Source: Gammaproteobacteria bacterium
Lineage (GTDB): Bacteria; Pseudomonadota; Gammaproteobacteria; SZUA-229
Direction of reading: 5' to 3'
NCBI GenBank assembly: GCA_022340645.1
Contig: JAJDNP010000038.1
Location: forward strand, 1 to 45,298
DNA: 45,298 nucleotides
Part shown: in pieces, positions 9,363 through 19,380 of the stretch
How positions within the stretch are numbered: position 1 is the stretch's first letter
Layout: each line of letters begins with the position of its first letter
Notes under the pieces: model-generated
What the model saw: the letters and a program-made list of their open reading frames with translations, nothing else
Told to the model about the DNA's origin: nothing
The model's database searches: none
Program-made: the position numbers and the translations under genes

Positions 9363-11297
9363 TTATATGCCAATGGTCAGGCCGACTGTCATAGTCTGCG
9401 CCTGCGGCAGCTGATAGGACGCGGTGGCGTCTTCGGTATTGGCTGCCATGCGCGCAAACAGGCTATCGCGCCAGGAGGCCATCCCCTGTTGCTTGCGGTC
9501 TGCCAGAAAATTAATGTGACCAACAAAATAGTTCACCGTCGCCAGGTTGATCGGCAATCCATGTTCCGTGCACATGGCCAGGTCCGAGGGTATGTTGGTG
9601 CCCTGCATATACCCGTAATGCAGTACCAGGCGAATAAACCCGGCATCATGCCGGATGATTTCGATGCGCTCGCTGGGATAGACCTTGGGCACCGGTTCAA
9701 TTATCACCGTGGTCAGGATAACGGTTTCATGCAGCACACCGGTACGGTGAACAAACTGCTGCAATGCCAGCGGCACATGCTCGAGCTGGCCGGTAAAAAA
9801 CACCGCCACCCCTGCGACCCGGCTAATTGATTCGGCAGACATACGGCCGACAAAGGTTTTCAGGTCGGTGGTAGTTTTGCTGACCAGCTGTGTCGCGATG
9901 ATGGAACCGCGCCGCCAGGTGGTCATCACGCTGAACAGCACGGCACCGATCACCAGCGGCAGCCATCCACCCTGCGGGATAGTCATCAGGTTCGCACCGA
10001 GATAGCCTAAATCAATGGTGAGAAAGAACAGCAGGAAGGCTAGCGACGGCGAGAAAGCCCAGCCGCCGCGTTCGCGTGCCACTCTGAACGCCAGCACCGT
10101 GGTGATCGCCATCGTCGAATTCACCGCAACGCCGTAAGCCGCAGCCAGATTGCCCGAGGTCTGGAACAACAGCACCAGGCTTATTGCGGCGATCATCAAC
10201 ATGCTGTTGATGCCCGGCATATAGATCTGACCACGTACTTCGGCGGAGGTTTGCTGCACCCTGAACCGGGGCATCAGGTCCAGCTGAATTGCCTGGCTGG
10301 TTAACGAGTAAACCCCGGTAATGACCGCCTGCGAGGCTATGCAGGTAGCGGCTGCCGCGAGAACAATCAGCGGGTAGAGCGCCCACCCTGGCGCCAGATG
10401 AAAAAACGAGTGCAGATTTTCATACGGATTCGATATCAGCAAGGCGCCCTGGCCAAAATAGTTTAATAACAAAGACGGCAATACCACGGCGAACCAGACT
10501 CGCCTGATCGGAATGCGCCCGAAGTGGCCGAGATCGGCATACAGCGCTTCGCCACCGGTGGTCACCAGAAACACCCCGTACAATGCATAATAGCCGTTGA
10601 GACCGTTGTTCATAAAATAGCTGACAGCATATCCAGGGTTTATCGCCAGCAGCACCTGCGGTTGCATCATGATGCCGCGTACCCCGAGAATGGCCAGAAC
10701 CACGAACCAGATCAGCGTTAACGGGCCAAAAATCGCGCCCACTCTTGCCGTTCCGTGGCGCTGCACGGCGAACAGTGACCAGAGGATGCCAACGGTAATC
10801 GGTATGACGAATTTACCAAGTGACGGCGCGGCTACCTGCAGACCTTCAACCGCACTTAACACGGAGATGGCCGGGGTGACCATGGCGCCGCCATACAGCA
10901 TTGATGCACCCAGAATGCCGAGCAAAATCAGCCAGCGCCGGTTGCGCCTTTCCTGGTGCACATTGGGCCTTAACAAGGCCAGCAGGGCGAAAATGCCGCC
11001 TTCGCCGCGATTATCGGCACGCAGCACAAACATCATGTACTTAAGTGAAATGATCAGGATTAACGACCAGAAAATCAGCGACAGCACACCAAGTACGTTT
11101 TCCGTGTCAACCGGGATCGGGTGCTTGCCGGCAAAGGTTTCGCGCAAGGCGTAAATAGGGCTGGTACCGATATCACCATAGACCACACCTAAAACCGCGA
11201 TGCCCAGTACGGCAAAAGGTTTATTGTTTGCCTGTTCGGTTTGCGCCGATTTTAACGTCTCTTTCTCGGTGTTGTGACCGGTTTCTGGTTCTGACAC
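9363..11297 (-). CDS. kup: Low-affinity potassium transporter Kup
   Basis: A 644-residue K+/H+ symporter of the KUP/HAK/KT family in the inner membrane. The signature GVVYGDIGTSPIYALRETF is at about residues 38-56, followed by roughly twelve hydrophobic segments up to residue ~460 and a cytosolic C-terminal domain. Length matches the family (E. coli Kup 622). The start is GTG at 11297, with AAGGAAAA 8 nt upstream. It stands alone: a nuclease remnant lies downstream and an IS3 remnant upstream. Kup usually supports K+ uptake under acidic or hyperosmotic conditions. Confidence 0.96.
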   Translation of the reverse strand: MSEPETGHNTEKETLKSAQTEQANNKPFAVLGIAVLGVVYGDIGTSPIYALRETFAGKHPIPVDTENVLGVLSLIFWSLILIISLKYMMFVLRADNRGEGGIFALLALLRPNVHQERRNRRWLILLGILGASMLYGGAMVTPAISVLSAVEGLQVAAPSLGKFVIPITVGILWSLFAVQRHGTARVGAIFGPLTLIWFVVLAILGVRGIMMQPQVLLAINPGYAVSYFMNNGLNGYYALYGVFLVTTGGEALYADLGHFGRIPIRRVWFAVVLPSLLLNYFGQGALLISNPYENLHSFFHLAPGWALYPLIVLAAAATCIASQAVITGVYSLTSQAIQLDLMPRFRVQQTSAEVRGQIYMPGINSMLMIAAISLVLLFQTSGNLAAAYGVAVNSTMAITTVLAFRVARERGGWAFSPSLAFLLFFLTIDLGYLGANLMTIPQGGWLPLVIGAVLFSVMTTWRRGSIIATQLVSKTTTDLKTFVGRMSAESISRVAGVAVFFTGQLEHVPLALQQFVHRTGVLHETVILTTVIIEPVPKVYPSERIEIIRHDAGFIRLVLHYGYMQGTNIPSDLAMCTEHGLPINLATVNYFVGHINFLADRKQQGMASWRDSLFARMAANTEDATASYQLPQAQTMTVGLTIGI

Positions 11298-11413
11298 GAA
11301 GTGTTTTCCTTATGTAAATTATTTGCCGGCAGTTACGCGACAGGTTCCCGGTCACTATAACAGGGTCCTGGGGGAGGTTCACACTGGATTGCTCCCTTTT
11401 TCCGTACAACTAG

Positions 11414-11512
11414 TTAAGCAAGGTTCATCATCTCATATTCAATTGGCGTTTTATGGCCAGCTGTTTGATAAAGTCTTTGCCGGTTGTAAAGTAGCTCTAT
11501 GTAATTGAATTG
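11414..11512 (-). pseudogene. IS3-family transposase C-terminal remnant
   Basis: Minus-strand translation gives 32 residues that end in a stop: YIELLYNRQRLYQTAGHKTP followed by IEYEMMNLA. This is the hallmark C-terminus of IS3-family OrfB integrases (the Y-I-E-x-x-Y-N-x-x-R-x-H-x-x-x-G-x-x-x-P-x-E-Y/F pattern). Nothing else of the element is recognisable, so this is a decayed insertion scar between kup and the SLC13 carrier. Confidence 0.75.
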
Positions 11513-11567
11513 GGGTGAGCTTCGTCTTTAATTATCCCGGGATTTTCCTGGTCTTTAAACCTGTACT

Positions 11568-13388
11568 TTAAAATCCATACATACGCGGCAACAGCCAGCT
11601 CAATGTTAACCACATGATAATGGTTAGCGGCAGGCCGGCACGTAAAAAATCAGCGAAGGTATAGTTGCCCGCATTCATCACCAGCATATTTGTCTTGTAG
11701 GCCATCGGCGTGGCGTAACTCATGTTGGCGCCGAACAGCACCGCCAGCACAAATGCTTCTGCTGGCAGGTCGAGTGCGCTGGCAATCGATATGGCAACCG
11801 GGGTACCGATTACCGCTGCCGCATTATTTGAAACAATGTTGGTCAAAACGGCCATCAGCAGGATCAGACCAGAAAGTATAATACCGGGAGACAGGCCGTC
11901 AGTGAGCGCAAGGTACAGGTCAGCAAGATACTCAGTCGCCCCGGTTCTGGTCAATGCCAGGCCGAGCGCCAGGCTCACTACCACGATCATGATAACGCCG
12001 GCACTCAATGCATTGCCGACATCCCGCCAGGCGAGTATGCCGATCAGTAACATTAATAAGACACCGGCAACGGCACTAATGGCAATCGGCAGCAGGCCGA
12101 ACGCCGCACTCAGAATGATCAATGCCATGATGATCACCGCCATAGGCGCCTTACTGGTTGTCGCCAGGTCAGCCGTGGCGTCGAGTACCAGCAGGTCACC
12201 TTCACGTTTGATATTGGCGAGCTGTTCGCGTGCACCCTGCACTAACAGAATGTCACCAACCTGCAGGCGAATATCGCCTATATTTTCGACCAATGCCTGT
12301 TTTTTGGCACCAGCCTTGTGCAGTGCCAGCGTCAGCAGTTGATAACGATCCGCGAAGCGAAACCGGTTCAGGGTACGATTGATGAGGGGCGATCCCTGTA
12401 CCAGGATAATCTCAGCGATCTGCTGATCAGAATTTTTCAGTGGGTGATCCTCGTCAACTTCGTCTTCATCAGAGAATAACCGGGCTTCCAGCACCTGTTC
12501 AAATTCTTTTAAGTGTGCCGGTGTATCCACCAGGTATAACTGGTCTTCAGCGTGGATGATTACATCGGGCAGAGATGTCAAAACACTGCCACCGCGAAGA
12601 ATACGCTTTATATTCATCCTGTTTCCGGTCTTTTTGAACAGCTCGTTGAGCGGACGGCCATCGGCATAGCTGCCTTCAGGAATCTTAAGGCTGGCAGAAA
12701 AAACTCTTGGTGAAGTATCCGCCAGCATGGCTTCACGCTCAGGTAAAATTCGAGGTGCGATCAGCCAGAGATAGAGCACACCAATGCTGCCGGCAATAAT
12801 CGCCGGTACAAAGAAATCGAACATTTCCAGTCGTCGCACACCAAGCTCCGCAGCCACGCTCACCACCAGCAGGTTAGTCGAGGTACCGATAGTGGTAGCC
12901 ATGCCTCCGACCAGTGTTGACAGTCCCATCGGCATCAGGATTGAGGAGGCCCTGGCGCCAGAGCGTATCGAAACGCTGATCAGAATGGGCAGCAGCAACA
13001 CCACAACGGGTGTGTTATTCAGGAAAGCACTCAACAGGCCGGCAACGACCAGGGTGAGCAACAATGTAAGTTGCGGACTGTGAGACCACATCAGCGCCAA
13101 TGTGCGGCCGACAGGTTCCAGCGCGCCAGTTCTGACCAGGCCGTGACCAACAACCATCAATGCACACACCGCCACCAGCGCCTCATGACCGAAGCCGGTA
13201 AAAAATTCGATTGAGTGCAGCGGCTTAACGCCATCACTGTAGGGAAAAACCTGAAAACCGACGGTCAGCAATACCAGCACAATCAGGCTGGAAGTTTCCA
13301 GGGGAATTTTTTCCCTGGTGAACAGGAACAGTGCGATCACCGTCAATGCAAGTACAGCAAGCGCGTGTTGGTCGGGTAAGGGCGGCAT
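11568..13388 (-). CDS. SLC13/DASS-family anion permease with two RCK_C domains
   Basis: A 606-residue transporter of the divalent anion:Na+ symporter group. The N-terminal half has several membrane helices and the motif SAFLNNTPVVVLLLPI; the C-terminal half repeats it as TNIVSNNAAAVIGTPVA, the typical pair of N-N-T/A re-entrant hairpins. Between them (~205-400) lie two TrkA_C-like regulatory domains (DGRPLNELF and QGSPLINRTLNRF). Members of this subgroup (for example SdcL/YbiR-like and sulphate or dicarboxylate permeases) carry sulphate, dicarboxylates or related anions; the substrate cannot be assigned. No clear ribosome-binding site precedes the ATG. An isolated gene. Confidence 0.9.
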   Translation of the reverse strand: MPPLPDQHALAVLALTVIALFLFTREKIPLETSSLIVLVLLTVGFQVFPYSDGVKPLHSIEFFTGFGHEALVAVCALMVVGHGLVRTGALEPVGRTLALMWSHSPQLTLLLTLVVAGLLSAFLNNTPVVVLLLPILISVSIRSGARASSILMPMGLSTLVGGMATTIGTSTNLLVVSVAAELGVRRLEMFDFFVPAIIAGSIGVLYLWLIAPRILPEREAMLADTSPRVFSASLKIPEGSYADGRPLNELFKKTGNRMNIKRILRGGSVLTSLPDVIIHAEDQLYLVDTPAHLKEFEQVLEARLFSDEDEVDEDHPLKNSDQQIAEIILVQGSPLINRTLNRFRFADRYQLLTLALHKAGAKKQALVENIGDIRLQVGDILLVQGAREQLANIKREGDLLVLDATADLATTSKAPMAVIIMALIILSAAFGLLPIAISAVAGVLLMLLIGILAWRDVGNALSAGVIMIVVVSLALGLALTRTGATEYLADLYLALTDGLSPGIILSGLILLMAVLTNIVSNNAAAVIGTPVAISIASALDLPAEAFVLAVLFGANMSYATPMAYKTNMLVMNAGNYTFADFLRAGLPLTIIMWLTLSWLLPRMYGF

Positions 13389-13604
13389 ATTTTTGTTGTT
13401 TTTTATTTTGAATAAAAGGGGGTCTGCTCATTGATTATTGTCTGGCATGACAAATCCTTTGTCAGTATTTGATTTGTTAAGTCTATGTGATCAAGGTTAT
13501 TTTATCTATTAACCCGGCGACAATATATGTCGCCGGATTAATAGCATGTAAATGCCTCTCATTAGTCACCGCCCCCTTTTATTCATTGCACAATGAGATG
13601 TATC

Positions 13605-16049
13605 TCAAAAAAGCTCATACTGGTCCTGAAAAATTGATTCCATCGAGCTGCCTAAAGCGGCCAGAATGGTATCGGCGATCGGCGTTAACTGTTTTTCGAT
13701 ATAATGCCCGTAGTTTATTGCTGATGTATGACACTCAAGCGTTTCCGGCCCGTTTACCGTAATAACATATTCGATCCAGCCTGCGCGTTTATAACGCGAC
13801 GGTAAATTTTTCTCTGCAAACAATTTCTCTGCTTTTATCGCCGCCTGTGCGTGTGGTGGAATGTTTTTCCGGTAGTCACTGAGTTTTTGCCTGAGTCTTT
13901 TTCTGTACACCAGCCTGTCATCAAACTTTCCGGCATTAAGCGCGTTTACCGTCAACCGGATATAGTCTTCATACGGCTGATTATTAAAAATGCGTTGATA
14001 CAGTTCCTGCTGAAATTCACGCGCCATCTCTGTCCAGTCGGTTCTGACAGCTTCAAGCCCTTTATAGATAAGACGCTGTTTCCCGGAGTCGTCTACAACA
14101 AGCCCGGCATAACGTTTTTTGCTGCCTTTCTCTGAGCCACGGATGGTCGGCATAAAAAATTTACTGAAATGCGTTTCATATTCCATTTCAAGGCACGACT
14201 CGATAGCGAAGACATCTGCAAGATACTCTTTCCAGTAGCTATTGATCATTGCAACCAGCCGATTACCCACGATGTCTGCGCTAGCATTATCGACCGCCTG
14301 ATTCAGCGAAACAAAAACCGAATCGGTATCGCCATAGATAACTGAATAGCCTTCGTCCTCGATCAAATTCACCGTAGTCTGAATTAATTCATGGCTGCGT
14401 TTAGTGATGGAGCTGGTTAAGCGCGAATCGTGAATGCGGCAGCCGGGAGTACCGAGCACACCGTAAAATGAATTCATGATGATTTTTATCGCCTGCGATA
14501 ACGCCTTATTTTTATCCTGCCTGGCTTTATCCCTTGCCTGCCACAACTCTTTAATAATATCGGGTAATATATATTCCGTCCTGGAAAAGCGAGCGCCATC
14601 AAATCCCGGAATGGTATCACTCTCTGGTTCCTGTAATGCCGCGATACGCGCATAAGGATCAACATTGAAGGTGCGAATGATACTCGGGTAAAGGCTTTTA
14701 TAGTCAAGCACCAGAACACTGCCGTGCATGCCGGGTTGTGAGTTCAGCACATAACCACCCGGCGCGCTCAGCCTTCCCTCATAGTCACCAATATTTGGCG
14801 CTACATAGCCTTTACGGTGCAGGCGTGGTAAATATAAATTATCAAAGGCAGCAACCGAGCCACCTGTACGATCCATCTCAAGGCCGGTGAGGCGTGAGCG
14901 TTCAATCGCAAATTTGACCAGGTCGGCTTTTTCAAAAATGTCCCAGACCAGCTGGCAGTCTTCCAGGTTATAAGCAGCCAGTGATTCTTTATCCTCTCTA
15001 AACCGGCGCCTGATCTCTTTGGCTTTGAACAGAGGGTCGTGCCCGGCTTCATTATTCCTGGCTTCTTTATTCTGCTTTCCAGGATTCAATCCATCATGAA
15101 TCAGCTTTCCCCGGCAGAGTAGCTCGTTAGCGACCGACTCCAGTGAAAAGCTTGCGAAGGAATAAGTCGCGCTTTTTAAGGTATCGATTCCATCCAGCAC
15201 CACCCGGCCCGGTATCACCAGAAAATATCGATCCGACTCATCCTGTGTCTTGCGCCACACAATGCTCGAACTTTCACGACCGATAGTGAATTTTATTTTT
15301 AACTGATCACATTTTTTCTGTAAAAAACGAAAATCAAAATTAATCACGTTCCAGCCGATAAACACATCCGGATCTGTCAGCTGCACCCAGGCTAGAAACC
15401 GTTGTATCAGCGTCGTCTCATCTGCCAGGTATTCAATATGAATGCCTTCGGCAATGTCTTCATCTTCGCTATCATCAAGGGCGGGGACATTCTCCCCTAG
15501 CATCAATACCCGTTTGTGCTCTTTGGTTACAATTGCAATGGAAAACAGATCATCTGTGGAAAAGTCTGTTTCGATATCAAACGACATCAGTTTAAGATCA
15601 GGCTGATAGTCATCGGGGGTTATTCGCGGATTAACAAGCACTGCCGCTGGCTCATCCGCGAGTTCATCACGGTGAATTGAAACCGGTCCTGTTAAAAACC
15701 GTTCGGTTAAATAACGCTCTGCTGCGCGCACATCCGCTTCAAGACAGCGTATATTATTTTGCTGAAGAATGTCTCTGCCACGGTAAAACTGCTGTTGAAA
15801 TTTAAAATAGACACCGGCCATGGCCTCGTTTTCAAAGTTTTTTAATTCCAGCGGTTTTATTTCCACGCTCGGAGTGCGTGCTAACAATTCGTTTGCCCGT
15901 GCCATATCCTGCTGTCGAATAAAAAAGACAGGCTGCTGACCATTAACAATAACTTTAAGAGGTCCGGTTTCGCTCTGATACCAGAACACGAGCTGAACAC
16001 CGGTGCCGGTATCAATGGATTGGCGAGTCAGTAGAAAAGCTTTAATCAC
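13605..16049 (-). CDS. polB: DNA polymerase II (family B)
   Basis: An 814-residue family B polymerase with 3'-5' proofreading, used in lesion bypass and replication restart. Exonuclease motifs: FDIETD (~154), GWNVINFDF and YNLEDCQLVWDIF. Polymerase motifs: A, DYKSLYPSII (~449); B, KIIMNSFYGVLG; C, YGDTDSVFV (~571); and the K-x-Y motif in GSKKRYAGL (~641). All catalytic acidic residues are present. It is about 30 residues longer than E. coli Pol II (783). The start is GTG. In E. coli polB is in the SOS regulon; I looked for a CTGT-N8-ACAG LexA box in 16050-16306 and saw none, so SOS control is not supported here. Divergent from the PilZ gene. Confidence 0.96.
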   Translation of the reverse strand: MIKAFLLTRQSIDTGTGVQLVFWYQSETGPLKVIVNGQQPVFFIRQQDMARANELLARTPSVEIKPLELKNFENEAMAGVYFKFQQQFYRGRDILQQNNIRCLEADVRAAERYLTERFLTGPVSIHRDELADEPAAVLVNPRITPDDYQPDLKLMSFDIETDFSTDDLFSIAIVTKEHKRVLMLGENVPALDDSEDEDIAEGIHIEYLADETTLIQRFLAWVQLTDPDVFIGWNVINFDFRFLQKKCDQLKIKFTIGRESSSIVWRKTQDESDRYFLVIPGRVVLDGIDTLKSATYSFASFSLESVANELLCRGKLIHDGLNPGKQNKEARNNEAGHDPLFKAKEIRRRFREDKESLAAYNLEDCQLVWDIFEKADLVKFAIERSRLTGLEMDRTGGSVAAFDNLYLPRLHRKGYVAPNIGDYEGRLSAPGGYVLNSQPGMHGSVLVLDYKSLYPSIIRTFNVDPYARIAALQEPESDTIPGFDGARFSRTEYILPDIIKELWQARDKARQDKNKALSQAIKIIMNSFYGVLGTPGCRIHDSRLTSSITKRSHELIQTTVNLIEDEGYSVIYGDTDSVFVSLNQAVDNASADIVGNRLVAMINSYWKEYLADVFAIESCLEMEYETHFSKFFMPTIRGSEKGSKKRYAGLVVDDSGKQRLIYKGLEAVRTDWTEMAREFQQELYQRIFNNQPYEDYIRLTVNALNAGKFDDRLVYRKRLRQKLSDYRKNIPPHAQAAIKAEKLFAEKNLPSRYKRAGWIEYVITVNGPETLECHTSAINYGHYIEKQLTPIADTILAALGSSMESIFQDQYELF

Positions 16050-16306
16050 CGGGTTGTATGCTTTGAATTTTAAGAGTTTGTATTCTAGCAGTTTGAGGGT
16101 ATTGAATTAAGGCGGAATTAAAATGTAACGTTGGTCTTGTCTTATACGTCATCATTGCGTCCAGGCTCATGCGGTGAATAATATCTTTTAAATCAGCCGG
16201 TTTTAACCTTCTTTTTTTGACCCCAGTGTTTTTAAGGGGATGGAGTGAAGTACACCCGATATGATTATTATTTACATAATGAACACAGTTTTGCTACCCT
16301 TTCATT

Positions 16307-17032
16307 ATGCAATTATCCAATCCATACAAAACGCTACCTGACAGTGAACAAATATCCGACCCCGCAAAAATCTTACGATTACTCGAACGGTTCACAAAAC
16401 GATATATCCCCATCACTGTTCAAGTACCTGGCCATAAGGAGCATTACACCAGCTGTATTGTAGATGTCGACGGGGAAAATGTACTATTCGACGAACTGCT
16501 GCCAACTACCGGTCACGAACTGCTGGTTACTGAACGCGCACTTCTGGCCACGGGAAAGCTTGATGGCATTGTTATCCAGTTCTTTACTACGCTAAAGCAT
16601 GTGGATGACAAAGACAAAATGATTACCTACCACATGGAACTGCCGAGTCTGCTTGAATACCAGCAACGCCGCCAGAATTACCGGGTTCACATTCCCATGG
16701 CCATGAAACTGCCTGTCATCATCGAAATTAGCAGCGGAATAATGGTCGAAGGAGAATTACATAACTTATCTCAAAGCGGCGCAGGCCTGATTATACTCAC
16801 AGACAAAAACATCATGGAGCCCAGGACTCGTTATGAGTGCGCCGTCAAGCTGCCTTATGATGAGTGGATATACTGTACCGCCGACTTACGTTACTTAAAA
16901 AACATTCCGCCACAAGACGCACAATTTTTTGGTGTTCAGTTTGTCGGGCTTTCACCTGTGCAGTCAAGGCTGATCAGCCGCTGTATCAATGAACTCGAAC
17001 GGGAACTCATCAGGAAGCGGCCTGATTATTGA
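16307..17032 (+). CDS. PilZ-domain protein, YcgR-like
   Basis: A 241-residue cytosolic c-di-GMP effector. The N-terminal half (~1-110) resembles the YcgR_N/PilZN domain. The C-terminal PilZ domain has the arginine motif in QQRRQNYRVHIP (~118) and the second motif NLSQSGAG (~153), which together bind c-di-GMP. YcgR proteins brake the flagellar motor; related proteins act on other targets. No flagellar genes are in the window. The ATG lacks a clear ribosome-binding site. It is read away from polB. Confidence 0.9.
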   Translation: MQLSNPYKTLPDSEQISDPAKILRLLERFTKRYIPITVQVPGHKEHYTSCIVDVDGENVLFDELLPTTGHELLVTERALLATGKLDGIVIQFFTTLKHVDDKDKMITYHMELPSLLEYQQRRQNYRVHIPMAMKLPVIIEISSGIMVEGELHNLSQSGAGLIILTDKNIMEPRTRYECAVKLPYDEWIYCTADLRYLKNIPPQDAQFFGVQFVGLSPVQSRLISRCINELERELIRKRPDY

Positions 17033-17053
17033 ATACAAACCAAATTAATAATT

Positions 17054-17090
17054 GATTTTAATCAATGGCCGTCCTTGTTTTTGCTTGTTT
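17054..17090. repeat. T-tract repeat G, copy 1
   Basis: The words TTTTAATCAATGGC and CTTGTTTTTGCT recur at 17373-17412, at 22129-22166 in weaker form, and partly at 43376. Here two direct copies flank a ~280-bp segment that contains repeat A copy 2. Function unknown. Confidence 0.5.
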
Positions 17091-17212
17091 TTTCTCAGAC
17101 AAAAGTGTGTGAACTTACACCTGTTAAATAAAGGGTTATATCCGCAAATACACTGCTCTCGGCTAATTCATCACACTGATCGTGGTTCAACCTGGGCAAT
17201 GAAGCCGTCGTT

Positions 17213-17302
17213 AATGGCTTTTCCCCGCGTGGGCGCGTCTCCCACAGGAATGATATATAATGTACCGCAGGACCCGCCCTGGCCGGGAATGGCGTCCGAG
17301 AT
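17213..17302. repeat. Dispersed GC-rich repeat A, copy 2
   Basis: Second copy of the ~88-bp repeat described at 1453-1543, with the same word order (CTTTTCCCCGCGTGGGCGCG, CAGGAATGATA, CAGGACCCGCCC, GGCCGGGAATGGCG). It accounts for most of the 17033-17509 gap, in which I see no real gene; an open frame at 17052-17390 is formed by the repeats. Confidence 0.75.
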
Positions 17303-17372
17303 TGCAGATCGCCATCTCACCGGAATCCTCCGAAACCAAAGAACAGATGGAAAATCAATTTTCGCTCAATAT

Positions 17373-17412
17373 CTTTTAATCAATGGCTGACCTTGTTTTT
17401 GCTCTTGTTTTT
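17373..17412. repeat. T-tract repeat G, copy 2
   Basis: Direct copy of 17054-17090 about 320 bp downstream, in the leader of the debranching-enzyme gene. The two copies could be the product of a short duplication around the inserted repeat A. Confidence 0.5.
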
Positions 17413-17509
17413 GCTTTGTTTACTATCAACATTAAATATTTTGTTCATAATTTTATTGTGCAAACTAAACTTATTACCGGTAGTAAATAATTATTGATTG
17501 GAGTTTTAG

Positions 17510-19267
17510 ATGTCGTGTTTTTCCGGGCGTATGCCCTCCATTCACTTTTATAAACCTGAGGCAGAAGCTGTTTCCCTTGTTATCGAGGGGCTGGGTGATC
17601 CTCAGCCTATGAAACAGGACAGTAAAGGCAGATGGCGAGTAAAGCTGCACCATCCTTTACCTGAATTACAGGGACATGCGTATCATTTTCAAATACAGCA
17701 AAATGGTCAGACATTCACAGTTGCCGACCCTCTGGCGCATCGAGTTACGCGTGTTGGACATGAGTTAAAATCATTTTTTACTGAATTAAATTATCGCTGG
17801 CGGCACCGCCGTTTTCGTACCCCCCCTTTTCGGGACATCGTCATTTACGAAACGCATCTTCCTGCGCTTAGCCGGCATAGCAGTTCAGGCGTGGAGCACG
17901 AGTCGCATCGCGGCACGTATTCAGGTGCCATGTCGCCACGCATATTAAAACACCTGCAGCGCCTGCATGTGGCTGTCGAATTTCTGCCCCTGCATGCCAG
18001 CGACACCTTGCTGGGGCAGGACTGGGGTTACTTCACAACCTCGTTTCGCGCAATGCGTGAATGCTTCGCAAGCAAACCGGACGACGTGAACCGGGAAGTC
18101 ATGGCGCTGGTTGATGCCATGCACGGCAAAGGCATACCCGTGTTACTTGATGTTGTTTTTAATCACGGTGGCGAGTTATGGGTTAAAGCATGGGGCGAGG
18201 ATGTTGTTTACCGGAAACACGATAACGGTTATTTCTGCCATGGATCAGGTTGCGGGCCGACGGTACGCACCGAGCATCCTTTTATCCGCAAAATGATAAT
18301 CGAAACGCTTGAACACCTGGTGAAATGTTACCGCTTCGACGGCTTCCGCTTTGACCTGGGCGCATTGCATGACAAACAAACCATGCTAGAAATAGATCGG
18401 CGACTACCCAAACACGTTTACCTGATTGCTGAACCCTGGGCTTTAGGTGGCGCACAATGGGGTAAAGGGGATATGGCGCATGACTTTGCAGAGACTCGCT
18501 GGGCTGTGTGGAACGACGATTTCCGTGAACCGGGAAAAACGTTTTTAATGAGCCGTGGCAATCTTCACAATCGTGATCGCCTTATGCATGCTATAACAGG
18601 TAACAATATAGCTGATGGCGGCTGGGCGATAAGACCACAGCAATGTATTAACTACCTTAGCAGTCATGATGGCAAAACACTGGCCGATTTTGTCAGAGGT
18701 GACAAGAAGCGGGCGTTTCTGGGTATGCTGATGGTATTGACCGCACAGGGAGTACCGATGTTGAGTGAAGGCTCGGAGTTACTGTTTTCCAAACGGGGAC
18801 ACGACAACAGCTATAACCGCCCGGATCTTAATCAAATTGACTGGACCAATACAGACCAGCATAAAGACCTGCTTGAAGCAGTCGTTCAACTGATTGCACT
18901 GCGCAAACGTTTCCCCCATTTTCACTATACCGGGCAACCCAGACTACGCGACGCAAATAGCAGTGAGTGGGACATTGACTGGATTTATCCTACAGGTCAT
19001 CCACATCACGATAACGTCAATGCGATCGGCTTCATTCTTAAACCACCACCGGCCTGGTATCGCTGGCGACGTTTCCATAAATCATTGATCGTTTTACTCA
19101 ATGGCAGCAATAAGGGTGCGGATTTTCATTTGCCCAAAGGGAAATGGAGAGTATTAGTGGACGGCAATGCCATGGTAGTTAAACTGAATGGTATTCGCGG
19201 CATTCCCCCTGCGCACGGTGACTATCATGTGCATCCAGGTACCGGGGTTGTTTTGGCAACTGCGTAA
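17510..19267 (+). CDS. GH13 debranching enzyme (pullulanase/isoamylase type)
   Basis: A 585-residue glycoside hydrolase family 13 enzyme that would cleave alpha-1,6 branches in glycogen or related glucans. An N-terminal CBM48-like sandwich (~10-110) precedes the (beta/alpha)8 barrel. Conserved regions: DVVFNH (~213), GFRFDLG with the nucleophile Asp (~277-283), AEPW with the acid Glu (~306) and LSSHDG (~382). The later GSELLFSKRGHDNSYNRPD segment is typical of type I pullulanases and isoamylases, and argues against a trehalohydrolase (TreZ). No signal peptide, so cytoplasmic. GGAG lies 6 nt before the ATG. Shorter than most pullulanases, with a compact C-terminus. Related glucan genes (glucoamylase, zwf) lie 20 kb away. 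Confidence 0.88.
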   Translation: MSCFSGRMPSIHFYKPEAEAVSLVIEGLGDPQPMKQDSKGRWRVKLHHPLPELQGHAYHFQIQQNGQTFTVADPLAHRVTRVGHELKSFFTELNYRWRHRRFRTPPFRDIVIYETHLPALSRHSSSGVEHESHRGTYSGAMSPRILKHLQRLHVAVEFLPLHASDTLLGQDWGYFTTSFRAMRECFASKPDDVNREVMALVDAMHGKGIPVLLDVVFNHGGELWVKAWGEDVVYRKHDNGYFCHGSGCGPTVRTEHPFIRKMIIETLEHLVKCYRFDGFRFDLGALHDKQTMLEIDRRLPKHVYLIAEPWALGGAQWGKGDMAHDFAETRWAVWNDDFREPGKTFLMSRGNLHNRDRLMHAITGNNIADGGWAIRPQQCINYLSSHDGKTLADFVRGDKKRAFLGMLMVLTAQGVPMLSEGSELLFSKRGHDNSYNRPDLNQIDWTNTDQHKDLLEAVVQLIALRKRFPHFHYTGQPRLRDANSSEWDIDWIYPTGHPHHDNVNAIGFILKPPPAWYRWRRFHKSLIVLLNGSNKGADFHLPKGKWRVLVDGNAMVVKLNGIRGIPPAHGDYHVHPGTGVVLATA

Positions 19268-19380
19268 CTGGTTAAATCATTCCTCTTTATCGGATATTAT
19301 CAACCTGGCCCGGATATAAGGCATCGGGGTCAGCCATTATTCCTGATCGGGTGTTTGCACATTACAGTTAAATATTATAG

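Noticed and set aside
16050-16306. LexA box in front of polB.
   Set aside because: No CTGT-N8-ACAG pattern was found in the region upstream of the polB start.
17052-17390. Plus-strand open frame of ~112 codons in the gap before the debranching-enzyme gene.
   Set aside because: It is made of repeat A and repeat G sequence that recurs elsewhere in other contexts; the frame is not shared between copies.
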